64,000 nt of DNA from Aselliscus stoliczkanus (Eukaryota > Chordata > Mammalia > Chiroptera > Hipposideridae), in contig CM066737.1 in the NCBI GenBank assembly GCA_033961575.1, positions 48,708,771 through 48,772,770 of the forward strand. Reading direction: 5' to 3'. Under the pieces are notes generated by a model. It worked only from the letters and a program-made list of their open reading frames with translations, was not told the origin of the DNA and ran no database searches. Below, piece after piece: positions 33,135-45,124 of this stretch; the first letter of the stretch is position 1, and the number at the start of each line of letters is the position of its first letter. Both the position numbers and the translations under genes were made by a program.

Positions 33135-33325
33135 GCAGTTGTCTACAACCTTGGCTATGCTTCAGAAACCACCTGGAAAACTTTTTCTTTCCGTGTGAAT
33201 ACTTGTGCCCCATTTCCAGGGACTTTTATTTAGCAGCTCTGGGGTGGGACTGGGTCATCTAGATTTTTTTAAAAAACACAAAACATCTCTTTAGTAATTC
33301 TGACTCGGAATCACTTGGGTAGGTA
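33135..33325 (+). repeat. MER5-like hAT relic
   Basis: TTGTCTACAACCTTGGCTAT, AGAAACCACCTGGAAAACTT and CTGACTCGGAATCACTTGGG give the MER5 (hAT-Charlie) order in diverged form. Confidence 0.65.
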
Positions 33326-35939
33326 TTCTGGGAAAGTTAAAAAGCAGGGTAGGTTTCAATGGAGAAATAAAAATAGCAATTCTTAATAGACACCACTGCT
33401 TCTGTTAAAGATATTAAGCAGCTAAATCCATCAGTATTAAAGTCCTTGTCAATGTTTTCAGGCAGACTGATTTGGCAGTTTTTCAGTCTTTCATGTCATT
33501 AATTTTCCCATTCTTTTGGGTCCTGTTTGGCTGTTCTGTCATTCAGAGAGGTGGTGATACTTAAGTGTAGGTATAGTTATCAACCCTGCAAAATGCATAA
33601 TGTGTCATTGTGTGGGGAGAGGAAGGTGGTGCTGACAATGAGATGGATAGATGGAAACTCCAAGACAGAAAGCTTAGAATACAGTATTTCTAGTGCATCT
33701 GCAAGTCAGTTACAGGGCAGTCAAGTGTAACTTCATTGTAGAAACTGTCACTTGTTGTCTACAGTGAGTTTGCTTGTGGAACAATGCATGTCCATCTCAC
33801 ACTTGTGTGTATTAACCCAATGCTGAAATTCACCAACTGTCAAACTGAGAGGCAACAGAAACACTATTTACTCAGTTGCTTGAGGTTGACATATACCAAG
33901 GGCTCTCTCTTTATACATTAGTTTAGAGCATCTCAAATGTTAAACTCCATCTTGATGCTTATCTTCTCATTCATCTCTTACCTACTGTCCTTTCAGCAAG
34001 GAAACTCCAAGACAAGGTAGGCAATCATTCATCTTGGTAATATATTACTCTTTAGGTGTAACACAGAGACAGGAGCCTTCCTCCAGGAAGTCACCAACTG
34101 GGAAGCTTTACAGAGACTCAATAAAAAACTTTCAAAGCTCTGATCCTCACTTTCATTTAAAATCTAATACTTCAAAGCCTATGCCTCTGAGTGGGTGTGC
34201 TTTTTGAGGTTATGAACATATTCGCTGTCACTAATGACATAACAATTAGAATGCAGTAAATGCATTGTTGGATTCTAAGTAGAATAGTATGTGATTTGAA
34301 GGGCACAAAGAGGTACCCCAGCATCTCCAAATCTTCCTTCCAAAGAAACTCATCAAATCACTTAGTTTCAATTTTTTTAAGGATCATAAATTAATTGCGA
34401 TGAACCCGATCTTTTAAAATGCAGTGTCGAGATCATTCAAGAGCTCTCTATCATCCCTACCTAAGCTTGAATTAGTTCAATCAGATTATGTTTACTAAAG
34501 CCAAAATAATAATAAAGAACACACGTTTTAATGATGATCAGGGAGAATGGAAGTTTAATTTTTAAAAATAGGGGATGGAAGAACTTTTTGGTGGAGAGGA
34601 ATGAAACAGTGGCCATCTAGAGAACAGAATTTGGGAGAAGATAACAAGGAGGTTTAGAGCACAATCCTAGGTTTAAAAATAAACCAATGCAATTATTTTC
34701 GGAGTTCACATTAAACTCTCACCAGTATGTATAGCCTTTGGCCTCATAAATTGCATTTTATTATTGTCAGCAGCAAAGGAAATCGTTTTATCAGAATGTC
34801 TCAAATATTCATAAGGGTATCAGAGCCTTTTTCTAAGATTGTAGTACAAGACTTCTGCTAGTTTTCCCTGTCTTTGACTTACTCATTTTATTGCTTCCAT
34901 GTGGCTGTGCTCACATTCAATACCCAGGATGCTCTGCTAAGCAACACTTTGCTGGCACAAGGGATTTGTTGCTATTTGGCTTGTTTTCCCCCTACACTTC
35001 TGCTTCTTAGGTATTCCATGCTGGGGAATGAGGGATTTAAGGAGGGAAGATTTCCTATCTAAGGTTTTATCTTCTAAACTCCATTTAAATGTTCAAATGT
35101 CCTAAAGTCCATCTCTCCTGTGTTAAGAAATAGTCTAAACACCAGAAAGTTCAGGGGTGGGGGCTACACTTCAGTTTGTCCTAAGTGATTTCTCTATAGG
35201 ACTTCCCAGAGGCTAATGAATGAACTAGGATAGAGATGGCCTGTCGAGCGTCCTTGTAAGCCCCTTAGTCCTCTGGTTCTAAGAGAAATTGCTGTTTCAT
35301 TTACAGGCTGTCATTATGGGATTGGTTCCCCTGATTCCCTTTCTGCTCCTGACCGCAGAAATTTCAGTAATTATTTCCCTGAGTTCAGGGCTTGAGAAGA
35401 CTGGCAGCAGGCCGAGTCCTTTATCAGCAATCAACAGAATGCAACTTCTCTACTATCAGACGCCATCAGGGATTAGACTGTGTCTGAGGGAACTGGAGAC
35501 AGGCATAGCATGGATGTGCATATACAACTCTATCTCCTCTAAGTGTTTCTAATAAGCTAAACCTAGGAGCAGAGAGAAACAGACTCCTAAGGAAAAAAAA
35601 AATGATGCACTGTCAGTGCAATGGTTTCCCACAAAACTGTTATCCCAAGCAATCTACAAATTTTATGTTTAATGAACTATGTAACTACAAAGGGCTTTAC
35701 TTGCACAATGTCAAATGCATTGTAAAAGCAATTATTTATTCATATATCCACCTAAGGGAATTGTAGACTCCAGTTTATTATGTGAGAACTGCCATTGGAG
35801 TTTATAGAAAGTTACTCACTTCAGTTTCAAGCAAATGCTTGACTTACACAAATCATGCAAAGCAAGGATCAATGTCATAAGCATCTGATTAGAAATGCCA
35901 CTGGGTGTAGGGCCCTAAAGTGCTTCTATATGATGCTAT
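33326..35939. other. Apparently unique sequence, no gene
   Basis: The largest repeat-poor block of the window. I see no exon, RNA gene or young repeat. Short open frames (33527-33730, 34874-35062, 35289-35552) show no domain or neighbouring splice-site organisation. Confidence 0.5.
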
Positions 35940-36118
35940 AATGATGGTTGACATTTATTGAATGCTATGTGTTAGGCATATTTTCAAGCACTTTTTATAA
36001 ATTAATAAGTTCAATCTTTATAAGAAACCTGTAAAGTAGGTACTATTATTATCCCCATTTTACAAACTAGAAGATGGTCAGAAAAGTAAGTAACTTGTAT
36101 AAAGTCAAAGGTGGTGGC
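35940..36118 (-). repeat. MIR, reverse orientation
   Basis: TTGACATTTATTGAATGCTA, then AAGTAGGTACTATTATTATC and CCCCATTTTACAAACTAGAA are reversed MIR blocks. Confidence 0.88.
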
Positions 36119-36196
36119 AGTTTTGGGGGGAAATGGGAAGTGACTGCTAATGGATATGAGATTTTTTTTCAGAGTAATTAAGATATTCTGGAATCA
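36119..36196 (+). repeat. Old L1 3'-UTR fragment, left part of split host
   Basis: GGAAGTGACTGCTAATGGAT and GAGATTTTTTTTCAGAG resemble the 3' UTR of an old L1. It resumes after the inserted L1 at 40911-41040 (GATAGTGGTGATGCTTGCAA, CCTCAATAAAGCTG). Confidence 0.75.
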
Positions 36197-36507
36197 TGAA
36201 AATGACAAGGGTTAAGGACAAAGACAGAATCCTTAAAGCAGCAAGGGAAAGCCAGCAAATCACTTACAAAGGTACCCCCATAAGATTGTCAGCTGACTTT
36301 TCTACAGAAACTTTGCACGCCAGAAGGGAGTGGCAGGAGGTTTCCAAAGTGATGAAAAATAAAGACCTACAACCGAGATTGCTGTATCCAGCAAAGTTAT
36401 CATTTAAAATTGAAGGCGAGATAAGGAGCTTTGCAGAAAAAAATAAGTTAAGGGAATTCATTACCACCAAGCCAGCTTTGCAGGAAATGCTAAAAGGGCT
36501 TCTTTAA
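36196..36507 (+). pseudogene. L1 ORF1 C-terminal fragment
   Basis: Open frame with KDRILKAARESQQITYKGTP and IRLSADFSTETLHARREWQE, the ORF1p CTD, ending LQEMLKGLL-stop as in the copy at 20901. The N-terminal coiled coil is lost by truncation. Confidence 0.9.
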
Positions 36508-39500
36508 GTAGAAGAGAAAAACAACCTATGAAAGACTACGAACACAAATAACAAAATGGCAATAAATACACACCTATCAAAAATCACATTAAATGTAAAT
36601 GGATTAAATGCTCCAATAAAAAGACATAGGGTGGCTGAATGGATAAGAAAGCAAGACCCCAGCATATGCTGTATACAACAGACTCACCTCAGATCCAAAG
36701 ACTTATTCAGGCTGAAAGTAAAGGGATGGAGTAAAATATTTCATGCAAATGGAACTGAGAAAAAAGCTGGAGTAGTGACACTTATATCAGATAAAATGGA
36801 GTTTAAATTGAAGAATCTAACAAAGGACAAAGAAGGACATTTCATAGTAATGAAGGGATCGATCCAACAAGAGGAAATAACCCTAGTAAACATCTATGCA
36901 CCTAACATAGGAGCCCCTAAATATATAAAACAGATATTGTCAGACATAAAGACAGAGATCAACAGTAACACTATCATAGTAGGGGACTTCAACACACTGC
37001 TGTCACCAATGGACAGATCCTCCAGACAGAAAATCAATGTGGAAACAGCAACCTTAAATGACACATTATAACAGTTGGATTTAATTGATATATTCAGAGC
37101 ATTTCACCCCAAAGCTACAGAATATACGTTCTTTTCAAGTGCACATGGAACATTTTCTAAGATAGACCACGTGTTAGGCCACAAAACAAGTCTCAATAAA
37201 TTTAAGAAGATTGAAATCATTTTAACTGTATTCTCTGACCACAATGCTATGAAACTAGAAATCAACTATAGGAAGAAATCTGGGAAGCTGACAAATAAAT
37301 GGAGGCTAAACAACATGATACTAAATAGTGAGTGGGTGACAAATGAGATCAAGGAGGAAATCAAAAGATACCTTGAGACAAACGAAAATGAAAACACCAC
37401 AACCCCAAATCTCTGGAATGCTGCGAAAGCAGTCCTAAGAGGGAAGTTTATAGCAGTGCAAGCCTACCTAAAGAAGGAAGAAAAATCTCAAATCAACAGT
37501 TTATCCTTACACCTAAGGGAACTGGAAAAAGAACAGCAAAAGAAGCCCAAGGGGAGTACAAGAAAGGAGATAATAAATACCAGAGAGGAAATAAACAATA
37601 TGGAGAACAGAAAAACAATTCAAAAGATCAATGAAACCAAGAGCTGGTTTTTTGAGAAGATAAACAAAATTGACAAACCTCTAGCCAGGCTCATCAAAAA
37701 AAAAAAAAAAAAAAAAGAGAGAGGACTCAAATTAGTAAAATCAGGAATGAAAGAGGGGAAATGACTACAGACATCACAGAATACAAAAAATTCTAAGAAA
37801 TTACTATGATCAACTATATGCCAACAAATTTGACAATCTGGAAGAAATAGATAATTTTCTAGAAGCATACAACCTTTCAAAGCTAACTCAAGAAGAAACA
37901 GAAAATCTAAATACCCTGATTACTACCAAGGAAATTGAATCAGTATTTGACAAGCTCCCAAAAAACAAAAGCCGTGGACCAGACGGCTTCACAAGTGAAT
38001 TTTATCAAACATTCAAAAAAGAACTACCACCTATTCTTCTCAAACTATTCCAAAAAATCCAGAAGGCAGGAAGCCTCCCAAACTCTTTGTCTTAAGCCAC
38101 TATCACCCTGATTTCAAAACCAGATAAAGACAGCACAAAAAAGGAAAACTACAGGCCAATCTCCCTGATGAATATAGATGCAAAAATTCTCAATAAAATA
38201 TTAGCAAACAGAATTCAGCAATATATTAAGAAGATCATACATCATGATCAAGTGGGTTACTTCCCTAGTATGCAAAGCTGGTTCAACATCCGTAAATCAA
38301 TTAATGTGATACACCACATCAACAAAGTGAAGAATAAAAATCACATGGTCATATCAATAGATGCAGAAAAAGCATTTGACAAAATTCAACACCCATTTAT
38401 GTTAAAAACCCTTAGCAAAGTGGGAATACAGGGATCATATCTCAACATAATAAAGGCCATATATGACAAACGTACAGCTAACATCATACTCAATGGGGAA
38501 AAGCTAAAACCATTCCCCTTAAGATCAGGAACAAGACAAGGCTGTTCACTTTCTCCTCTTTTATTCAACATAGTGCTGGAAGTTCTAGCCACAGCAATCA
38601 GACAACAAAAAGAAATAAAAGGCATCCAAATTGGCAAGGAAGAAGTAAAATTGTCATTATATGCAGATGACATGATACTGTATATAGAGAACCCCAAAGA
38701 CTCCATCAAGAAACTATTTGAACTGATAGACGAATTTCGTAAAGTAGCAGGATATAAAATCAATGTTCAGAAATCAGTGGCATTTGCATATACCAATAAT
38801 AAACTAACAGAAGGAGAAATTAACAAAACTGTCCCATTTACAATTGCTACATCAAATATAAAATACCTAGGAATAAATTTAACCAAAGAAGTGAAAGATC
38901 TGTACTCAGAAAATTATAAGACACTGAAGAAAGAAATCAAAGAAGATACAAATAAATGGAAACACCTACCATGCTCATGGATAGGAAGAATTAATATAGT
39001 TAAAATGTCCATACTGCCTAAAGCAATATATAGATTCAATGCAATTCCTATCAAACTACCAAGGGCATTTTTCACAGAAATAGAAAATATGATCCTAAAA
39101 TTTATATGGAACTATAAAAGACCCCGAATAGCCTCAGCGATCCTGAGAAATAAGAACAAAGTCAGGGGAATCACGCTACCAGATATCAAAACATATTACA
39201 AGGCTACAGTAATCAAAACAATATGGTATTGGCATAAAAACAGGCACATCGATCAGTGGAACAGAACCGAGAGTCCAGAAATAAATCCAGACATTTACGG
39301 AGAGTTAATCTATGACAAGGGAAGCAAGAATTTACATTGGAGTAAAGATAGTCTATTCAATAAATGGTGCTGGGAAAATTGGACTGACACATGCAAAAGA
39401 ATGAAACTGGACCACCTCCTTATGCCATATACAAGAACAAATTCAAAATGCATTAAAGACTTAAATGTAAGACCTGAAACCATAAAAATCCTAAAAGAAA

Positions 39501-40910
39501 ATATAGGGAGTACATTTGCAGACATTACCCGGAGCAATATTTTTACTGATACATCCCTGCGGGCAAGGGAAGTAATAGAAAAAATGAACATATGGGATTA
39601 TATCAGACTTAAAAGTTTTTTCACAATAAAAGAAACCATCAATAAAACAAAAAGGAAGCCTAATGATTGGGAGAATATTTTCACCAACGATATATCTGAT
39701 AAGGGGTTAATATCCAATATTTATAAAACACTCATGCAACTCAACACCAAAAAAACAAACAACCCAATAAGAAAATGGGCGGAATATATGACGAGACATT
39801 TCTCTAAAGAGGACATACAGAAAGCCAACAGGCATATGAAAAAATGTTCAACCTCACTGGACATTAGGGAAATGCAAATAAAAACCACAATGAGATACAA
39901 CCTCACTCCAGTCAGAATGGCTATCATCAATAAATCAACAAACAACAAGTGCTGGCTGGGCTGTGGGGAAAAGGGGACCCTGCTGCACTGTTGGTGGGAT
40001 TGCAAATTCGTGCAGCCACTATGGAAGTCAGTATGGAGATATCTCAAAAATCTGGAAATGGAATTACCTTTTGACCCAGAAATTCCACTCCTAGGTATTT
40101 ATCCTGAAAAAACCAAGACACTAATTCAAAAAAATTACATGCACCCCTATGTTTACTGCAGTGCTATTTACAATAGCCAAGACTTGGAAACAACTGAAAT
40201 GCCCATCAGTAGATGACTGGATTAAGAAACTGTGGTACATTTATACAATGGAGTATTACTCTGCTATAAAGAATGAAATCGTACCATTTGCAATGATATG
40301 GGTGGACCTAGAGACTATTATGTTAAGTGAAATAAGTCAGTCGGAGAAAGACAAATGCGATATGGTCTCACTTATATGTGGAATCTGAAAAACTGAATGA
40401 ATGAGCAAAGTAAACAGAAACAGTCTCATAGATATAGAGGAAAAACAGGGTTGCTAGTTGGGAGGGTGGTGGGGATGAGGGAGAAGGGGAAGGGATTAGA
40501 CAGCAAAAATAGGCAACTACAATATTGCCACAGGGATATGAAAGACAGCTTGGGGAATATAATTAATAATGGTGTAAATATTTTGTGGGGCATCAGATGG
40601 TCACATGTCTTGTTGGGGAGACCATTTCATGGATGGAGTAGAGGTTTGATCACTGCACTGTATACCTGAAGCGGAGGTTGTATACCAACTGTAATTCAAT
40701 ATATATAGATAGTCACGGGATGTGGATTATACTGTGGAAGGGAGTCAGAGGAAGAGTAATAGATATATATGATATGGGGGGGAGGAGTGGGGTGGCGAAT
40801 TGGGGGAGGGGTGTTGTCACTTTGAGGGATGATTCATTCCTTAAACACTTTGAGGGGTAAAATGTATAACTATTGCACTGTGTTGTACACCTGAAACTAA
40901 TTTAAAAAAA
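36197..40910 (+). mobile_element. 5'-truncated L1 (from ORF1 C-terminus to poly-A)
   Basis: Starts inside ORF1 and ends with CTGAAACTAATTTAAAAAAA. Perfect 17-bp TSD AAGATATTCTGGAATCA (36180-36196 and 40911-40927) shows one clean retrotransposition event into an older L1 tail. ORF1 C-terminal part (36196-36507) and the ORF2 region (36556-40388) are present. A 28-bp insertion in the 3' UTR (40829-40856) is described separately. Confidence 0.95.
36556..40388 (+). pseudogene. L1 ORF2, few lesions
   Basis: Starts MAINTHLSKITLNVNGLNAP, with LRSKDLFRLKVKGWSKIFH and VGDFNTLLSPMDRSSRQ (endonuclease). A stop (TAA at 37069) interrupts an otherwise continuing frame that runs to 37764. An A run of about 23 at 37697-37716 replaces a short A-rich site and shifts the frame. 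A 682-codon frame (38168-40216) then carries the RT core ([29 protein letters not shown]) and the Cys/His knuckle [19 protein letters not shown] last shift near 40130 separates the C-terminus (40149-40388, ending LICGI). Confidence 0.93.
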
Positions 40911-41056
40911 AAGATATTCTGGAATCAGATAGTGGTGATGCTTGCAAGACACTGTGAACATATTTTAAAACATTAAATTTTACCCTTTAAAGAGGTGATT
41001 TTTGTGTTATGTAAATTATGCCTCAATAAAGCTGTTATTAAGAAAGTGAGTTACCC

Positions 41057-41500
41057 GGGCCAGCCGAGTGGTGCATTGGTTAAGAGCAGGCTTGGGACAT
41101 GAGCGGCAATAGTTCAGTTCCCACATATGAGGGCCAGTGACAGTGCCCTCTACAGCTAAAAACAGCTCCACCTGGAGCCGGGCTGCTAGCCCTGGAGACA
41201 GTGAAGGCTGCAGCCTCCGCTACAGTGGGCTACCATAGGGTACAGTGAGTGTCCGGCACCAGCGTGAACAGCTGGCAGCCAGCGTGAGCTGCCAATAGCC
41301 ATAATGAGCGACCATTCAGAGGCCGGCGACCGATCTACCTCATCTGGGAAGAGCGCAATGACGATACCAACATGGGCCAGTGAAGCAACGTCCTCTGCAA
41401 CTAGACTGAAGAACAAAAAGACAGCAACTTGTATGTTCCCCTCCCCCAATTCCCCAACACTGTTCCCCTCCCCCAATTCCCCAATAAAATCTTTAAAAAA
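41057..41500 (+). mobile_element. Long composite SINE (T+ form)
   Basis: Head GGGCCAGCCGAGTGGTGC through ACAGTGCCCTC, body with a small deletion after CTACAGCTAA, tail CCCCAATAAAATCTTT plus A. Flanks AGAAAGTGAGTTACCC (41041-41056) and AAACAGTGGCTTGCCC (41501-41516) match at 11 of 16 positions, so an aged TSD is likely but not certain. Confidence 0.88.
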
Positions 41501-41516
41501 AAACAGTGGCTTGCCC

Positions 41517-41997
41517 AAATCATAGAGCTAATGGATAATAGAGCTGAACTTGCATTCAACACAGCTTTCCTCTAACCTGTATTTTGAATCTTCATTAGTT
41601 ATTCCAAAACACAACATTTGTGATGGCTTTCCTCTGATCAAAATCCTCTGGGAGTTTTCTCATCAAATAGAAACTCCTCACCACGACATTCAGCCATGCT
41701 TTACCTTGCATTCTTAAAATCCACTAATGATTCATTCCTTAAACAACAGAACACCTCTACTTGCTAGGACAGAAGGACTTGAAGTAGTAGTTGGGGTGCT
41801 AAGCCCCACTCAGATAACTGCAATATGGGGTACAATTAGTGTTGTGGTAATTCAGAAAAGGGAGAGAACATTTGTCTAGTGTTTGCGTATTTGTAGGTGA
41901 AAGGAGGTGGTAGAAGGGAAGGGTTTGTTGAGGAAGCAGCATTTGAGTTGGGCCTTGACAAGGAAAAGATTCTCCATTCAGCAAAAAAACATAGACA
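41517..41997. other. Stretch with diverged old repeats, no gene
   Basis: The start (AAATCATAGAGCTAATGG) reads as part of a reversed MIR continuing across the SINE. 41620-41720 (GGCTTTCCTCTGATCAAAAT) resembles an ancient LINE tail. 41727-41745 is the apparent template of the insertion at 40829. No coding region supported. Confidence 0.5.
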
Positions 41998-42321
41998 GGG
42001 ACTTCCTGTAAACTGGCAGATTAGACAGACACTGTGCTAACTACCTCCCAGGATCACATCAAAATTACAAACAATTTATACAACATTCAACCCTGGAGGT
42101 CCCCGGAACACTAGATGAACAGAACCACTAAACAAAGAACTTAAAGAGGAGGCTATGTCAAGTCTGGTAGGAGGGGCGGAGATGAGAAAGGGCGAACCCC
42201 GTGAGGGAAGCCCCAGCTGTGGGGAGGTTTCTCCGGTTGGGGGAGACCAAGCCGCACACCAAACTCACCAGCCCAGAGTTCCTTTGCGAGGAAGAGGAGT
42301 TCCAAGATAGCTGGCAGTAAA

Positions 42322-42597
42322 TTAGTGAAGGTTCTCTTTGCCCAGCTGGTTGAGGCTGAGGGCGGCTAGAGTATCAGTGGCGCCAGCACATGGGCTTGCT
42401 TGCAGGTGTGCACTTACCTGGGTCCTGGTGGAGGGAGTAGCTGTGTGAGCCGGGCCCAGGAGCCTGCGGGGATGGACTGAACTGAGCACCTTTGGTACAA
42501 AAGCTGGAGGTTCTTGGACTATTGTTCCCCTGATGTGGACTTTGAATGCGAGTGGCATACAGGAGGGCGCCATTTTGTCAGGGTTGGGGCCTCCCAC
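42322..42597 (-). other. Antisense open frame in L1 5' UTR (MGGPN frame)
   Basis: 91 codons beginning MGGPNPDKMAPSCMPLAFK, homologous and starting at the same Met as the frames at 18821-19285 and 5114-5377. A second antisense frame (43030-42578) has SRAEGGDPR and HQTNEVPDLTLCG, as in the frame at 4600-5445. Coding status unproven. Confidence 0.3.
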
Positions 42598-42993
42598 AGA
42601 GAGTCAGGTCCGGGACCTCATTAGTCTGGTGGAGTTGGTGCAGAAGTGCGTGTGTGCATGCATGCCCATGCGGCCTTGGATCCCCACCCTCTGCCCGGCT
42701 TATACTGTGTTGCCAGAGAAATGCTGGGCAGGTGCCCTCCGGCTCCAACAGGCTGCTCACTGAGATGTGGGAGTGCGCGAGCTGCCTCGGGTTCCCACTC
42801 TCCGCACTGCGCTTGCAGAGTTGCCAGGCTTGTGATTGGTTGTTGGGTTGCTTGGCCTGATCTACAAGCGGCTGATTGGGACATGCTAAGACCCTGGAGT
42901 TTTCCTGGGAGTGTTGGACCGTGAGCTGTGCGCTTGTGTGATCCAGCCAAGGCTTTCCTGGTGATCTATCTAATACATCAAAGCAATTCCAGA

Positions 42994-43864
42994 GTGACAG
43001 CCAGAATGAGGAAACAAAGAAACATGTCACAAGTAAAAGATCAGAAGAAACCTCTAGAAATGAAACTAAATGAAACAGAGGGAGCCAACCTTTCAGAGAC
43101 AGAGTTTAGAACACTGATGATAAGAATGTTTAACAAACTTAGTGAGGACATAAGGAAGGATAGAGAAATCATAAAAAACAACCAGTTAGAACTAAAGAAT
43201 ACAATAACTGAAACGAAGAACACACTCGAAGGAGTCACCACTAGAGCAGATGAAGCAGAGGCGTGGATCAGCGACTTGGAAGATAAAATAGCAGAACTCA
43301 CCCAGTTGGCACAACAAAAAGACCAAAGAATAAAAAACAATAAAAATAGTTTAAGAGCACTATGGGACAAGGTGAAGCTCAACCACCTTCGAATCATAGG
43401 AATATCAGAAGGAGAAGAGAAGAAGGAAGGGGTTGAGAATGTATTTGAAAAAAATAATGGCTGAAAACTTCCTGACCCTGGTGAAGGAAATCAACATACA
43501 TGCCCAGGATTTGCAGAGGGTTCCAAACAAGCTGAACCCAAACAGGTCCACACCAAGACACATCATAGTTAAAATGGCAAAGGTTAAAGACAGAGACAGA
43601 ATCCTAGAGGTAGCAAGAGAAAGACAGCAGGTAACATACAAAGGAACTCCTGCTAGACTAACAGCTGACTTGTCTACAGAAACTTTGCAGGCCAGAAGGG
43701 AGTGGCAGGAGATATTCAAAGTGACACAAAATAAAGGCCTACAACCACGATTGCTCTACCCAGCATGGCTATCACTTAAAATAAAGGAGAAATAAAGAGC
43801 TTCTCAGAAAAGAATAAGCTTAAGGAGTTCATTACCACCAAGCCAGCATTGCAAGAAATGTGAA
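42994..43864 (+). pseudogene. L1 ORF1, first Met lost, frameshifted
   Basis: The usual ATG is GTG here (42994). The next ATG is at 43006 (MRKQRNMSQVKDQKKP). The coiled coil is well kept (DEAEAWISDLEDKIAELTQL), RRM start LRIIGISEGEEKKEGVENV, then a frameshift in an A run near 43450. The CTD continues in another frame (RDRILEVARERQQVTYKGTP) to about 43795. A TGA replaces the usual TTA at 43861. Confidence 0.9.
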
Positions 43865-43874
43865 AAGGGCTTTT

Positions 43875-43986
43875 CTTTTTTTTTTTTTTTTTAGGGCAAT
43901 GTCACTGGCCCTCATATGTGGTAGCTGAACCAGGGCTGCTGACTTCCCAAGCCAGCGCTTAACCTCCACGCCACTCAGCTGGCCCT
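43875..43986 (-). mobile_element. Short tRNA-derived SINE (T- form)
   Basis: Reverse SINE with a T-rich tail. TSD AAAAGGGCTTTT (43863-43874 and 43987-43998), at the end of L1 ORF1. Confidence 0.95.
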
Positions 43987-44059
43987 AAAAGGGCTTTTTT
44001 AAACAGAAGAAATGGGTAAACAAGCTAACATAGGAAGACCAGGTATACAAATAACAAAA

Positions 44060-44640
44060 TGGCAATACATATGCACCTATCAATAATCATTTTAAATGTG
44101 AATGGGCTAAATGCTCCAATCAAAATGCAGATAGTGGCTGAATAGATAAGAAAAATAGGACCCATGTATATGCTGCTTATGGATGAAATAAGATATTTCA
44201 TGCAAATGGAAATGAGAAAAAAAGCTGGAATAGCAGTACTTATTTTGGATAAAATACACTTTAAAATGAAGACTACAATAAGAGTCCAAGAAGGGCATTA
44301 TAACCCTAATAAACATCTATGCACCCAACATCGGAGCTTCTAATTATATAAAACAGATTTTGACAGACATAAATACAGAGATCATCAGTAACACTATCAT
44401 AATAGGGGACTTCAACACCCGATTGTCACCAATGGACAGAGTCTCGCGACAGAAAATCAACAAGGAAAGAGTGGCCTTAAAGGACACTTTAGACAAGCTG
44501 GATTTTATTGATTTTTTTAGAGCACTTCACTCCAAAACAACCGAATATACATTCTTCTCAAGTGCACCTGGAACATTTTCCAAGATAGACCACGTTAGGC
44601 CACAAAAGAAGTCTCGGTAAATTTAAGAAGGTTGAAATCA
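44060..44640 (+). pseudogene. L1 ORF2 endonuclease fragment
   Basis: Encodes a degraded start (MAIHMHLSIIILNVNGLNAP), then IGDFNTRLSPMDRVSRQKIN and [20 protein letters not shown]. The QETHL block is lost in a small deletion near 44180. The sequence ends at GAAATCATATCAA and is joined to 3' UTR. No RT domain. Confidence 0.88.
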
Positions 44641-45124
44641 TATCAAACAGATATAAAGGAAAAACTGATGGTTGCTGGCTGGGAGGGGGTGGGGATGTGG
44701 GAGAGGGGGAAGGTTTTGGATAACGTAGGTGGGTGACTACAATATTGCCACAGGGATATGGGGGGCAATTCTGGGAATGTAATTCATAGTGTTGTGAATG
44801 CTTTGTGGGATGTCACATGGTCACATGTTTTGTTGGGGAGACTGCTTTTGGGATGGGGTAGAGGCTTGATCACTGCGCTGTACACCTGAAGCTGATGTTG
44901 TATAATATTGAATGTTAACTGTAATTGAATGTATACACATAGTCACGGGATGAGGAGTACAGTGTGGGAGTGAGGTCAGGGGAGTTGTAATAGATAGTAT
45001 GATATGGAGGGGAGTGGGTCGGTAGATTGGGGGAGGGGGGCTGTCACTTCGAGGGGTAAAATGTATAAGTATTGCACTGTTGGAAAAAATAAATTAAAAA
45101 AAAAAGAATCACTGCAGAGAAAAA

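Larger units (their letters stand above)
41998..45104 (+). mobile_element. L1 copy lacking the 5' UTR intron-like segment and most of ORF2
   Basis: Starts GGACTTCCTGTAAACTGGC, homologous to the 18680 start. It has two 5' UTR monomers, then an abrupt join at 42960/42961 that removes the pyrimidine-rich segment present in other copies. ORF1 follows (42994-43864), a SINE at its end, an ORF2 endonuclease part (44060-44640), then a direct jump to the 3' UTR (AGATATAAAGGAAAAACTGA) at about 44641. Tail ends near 45104 or 45120. A candidate TSD (AAAACATAGACA / AAAAAATAGACA) is weak. Confidence 0.88.

Noticed and set aside
33326..35939. Repeat-poor block as a candidate conserved enhancer region.
   Set aside because: Low repeat content alone is not evidence. 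Cross-species alignment would be needed, and I saw no recognisable motif arrangement.
44600..44660. Splicing as the cause of the ORF2-to-3' UTR jump in the 42-kb L1.
   Set aside because: The donor side could be read as CAA|GTGTCT in a related copy, but homologous 3' UTRs do not show AG immediately before the resumed sequence, so canonical borders are not supported.
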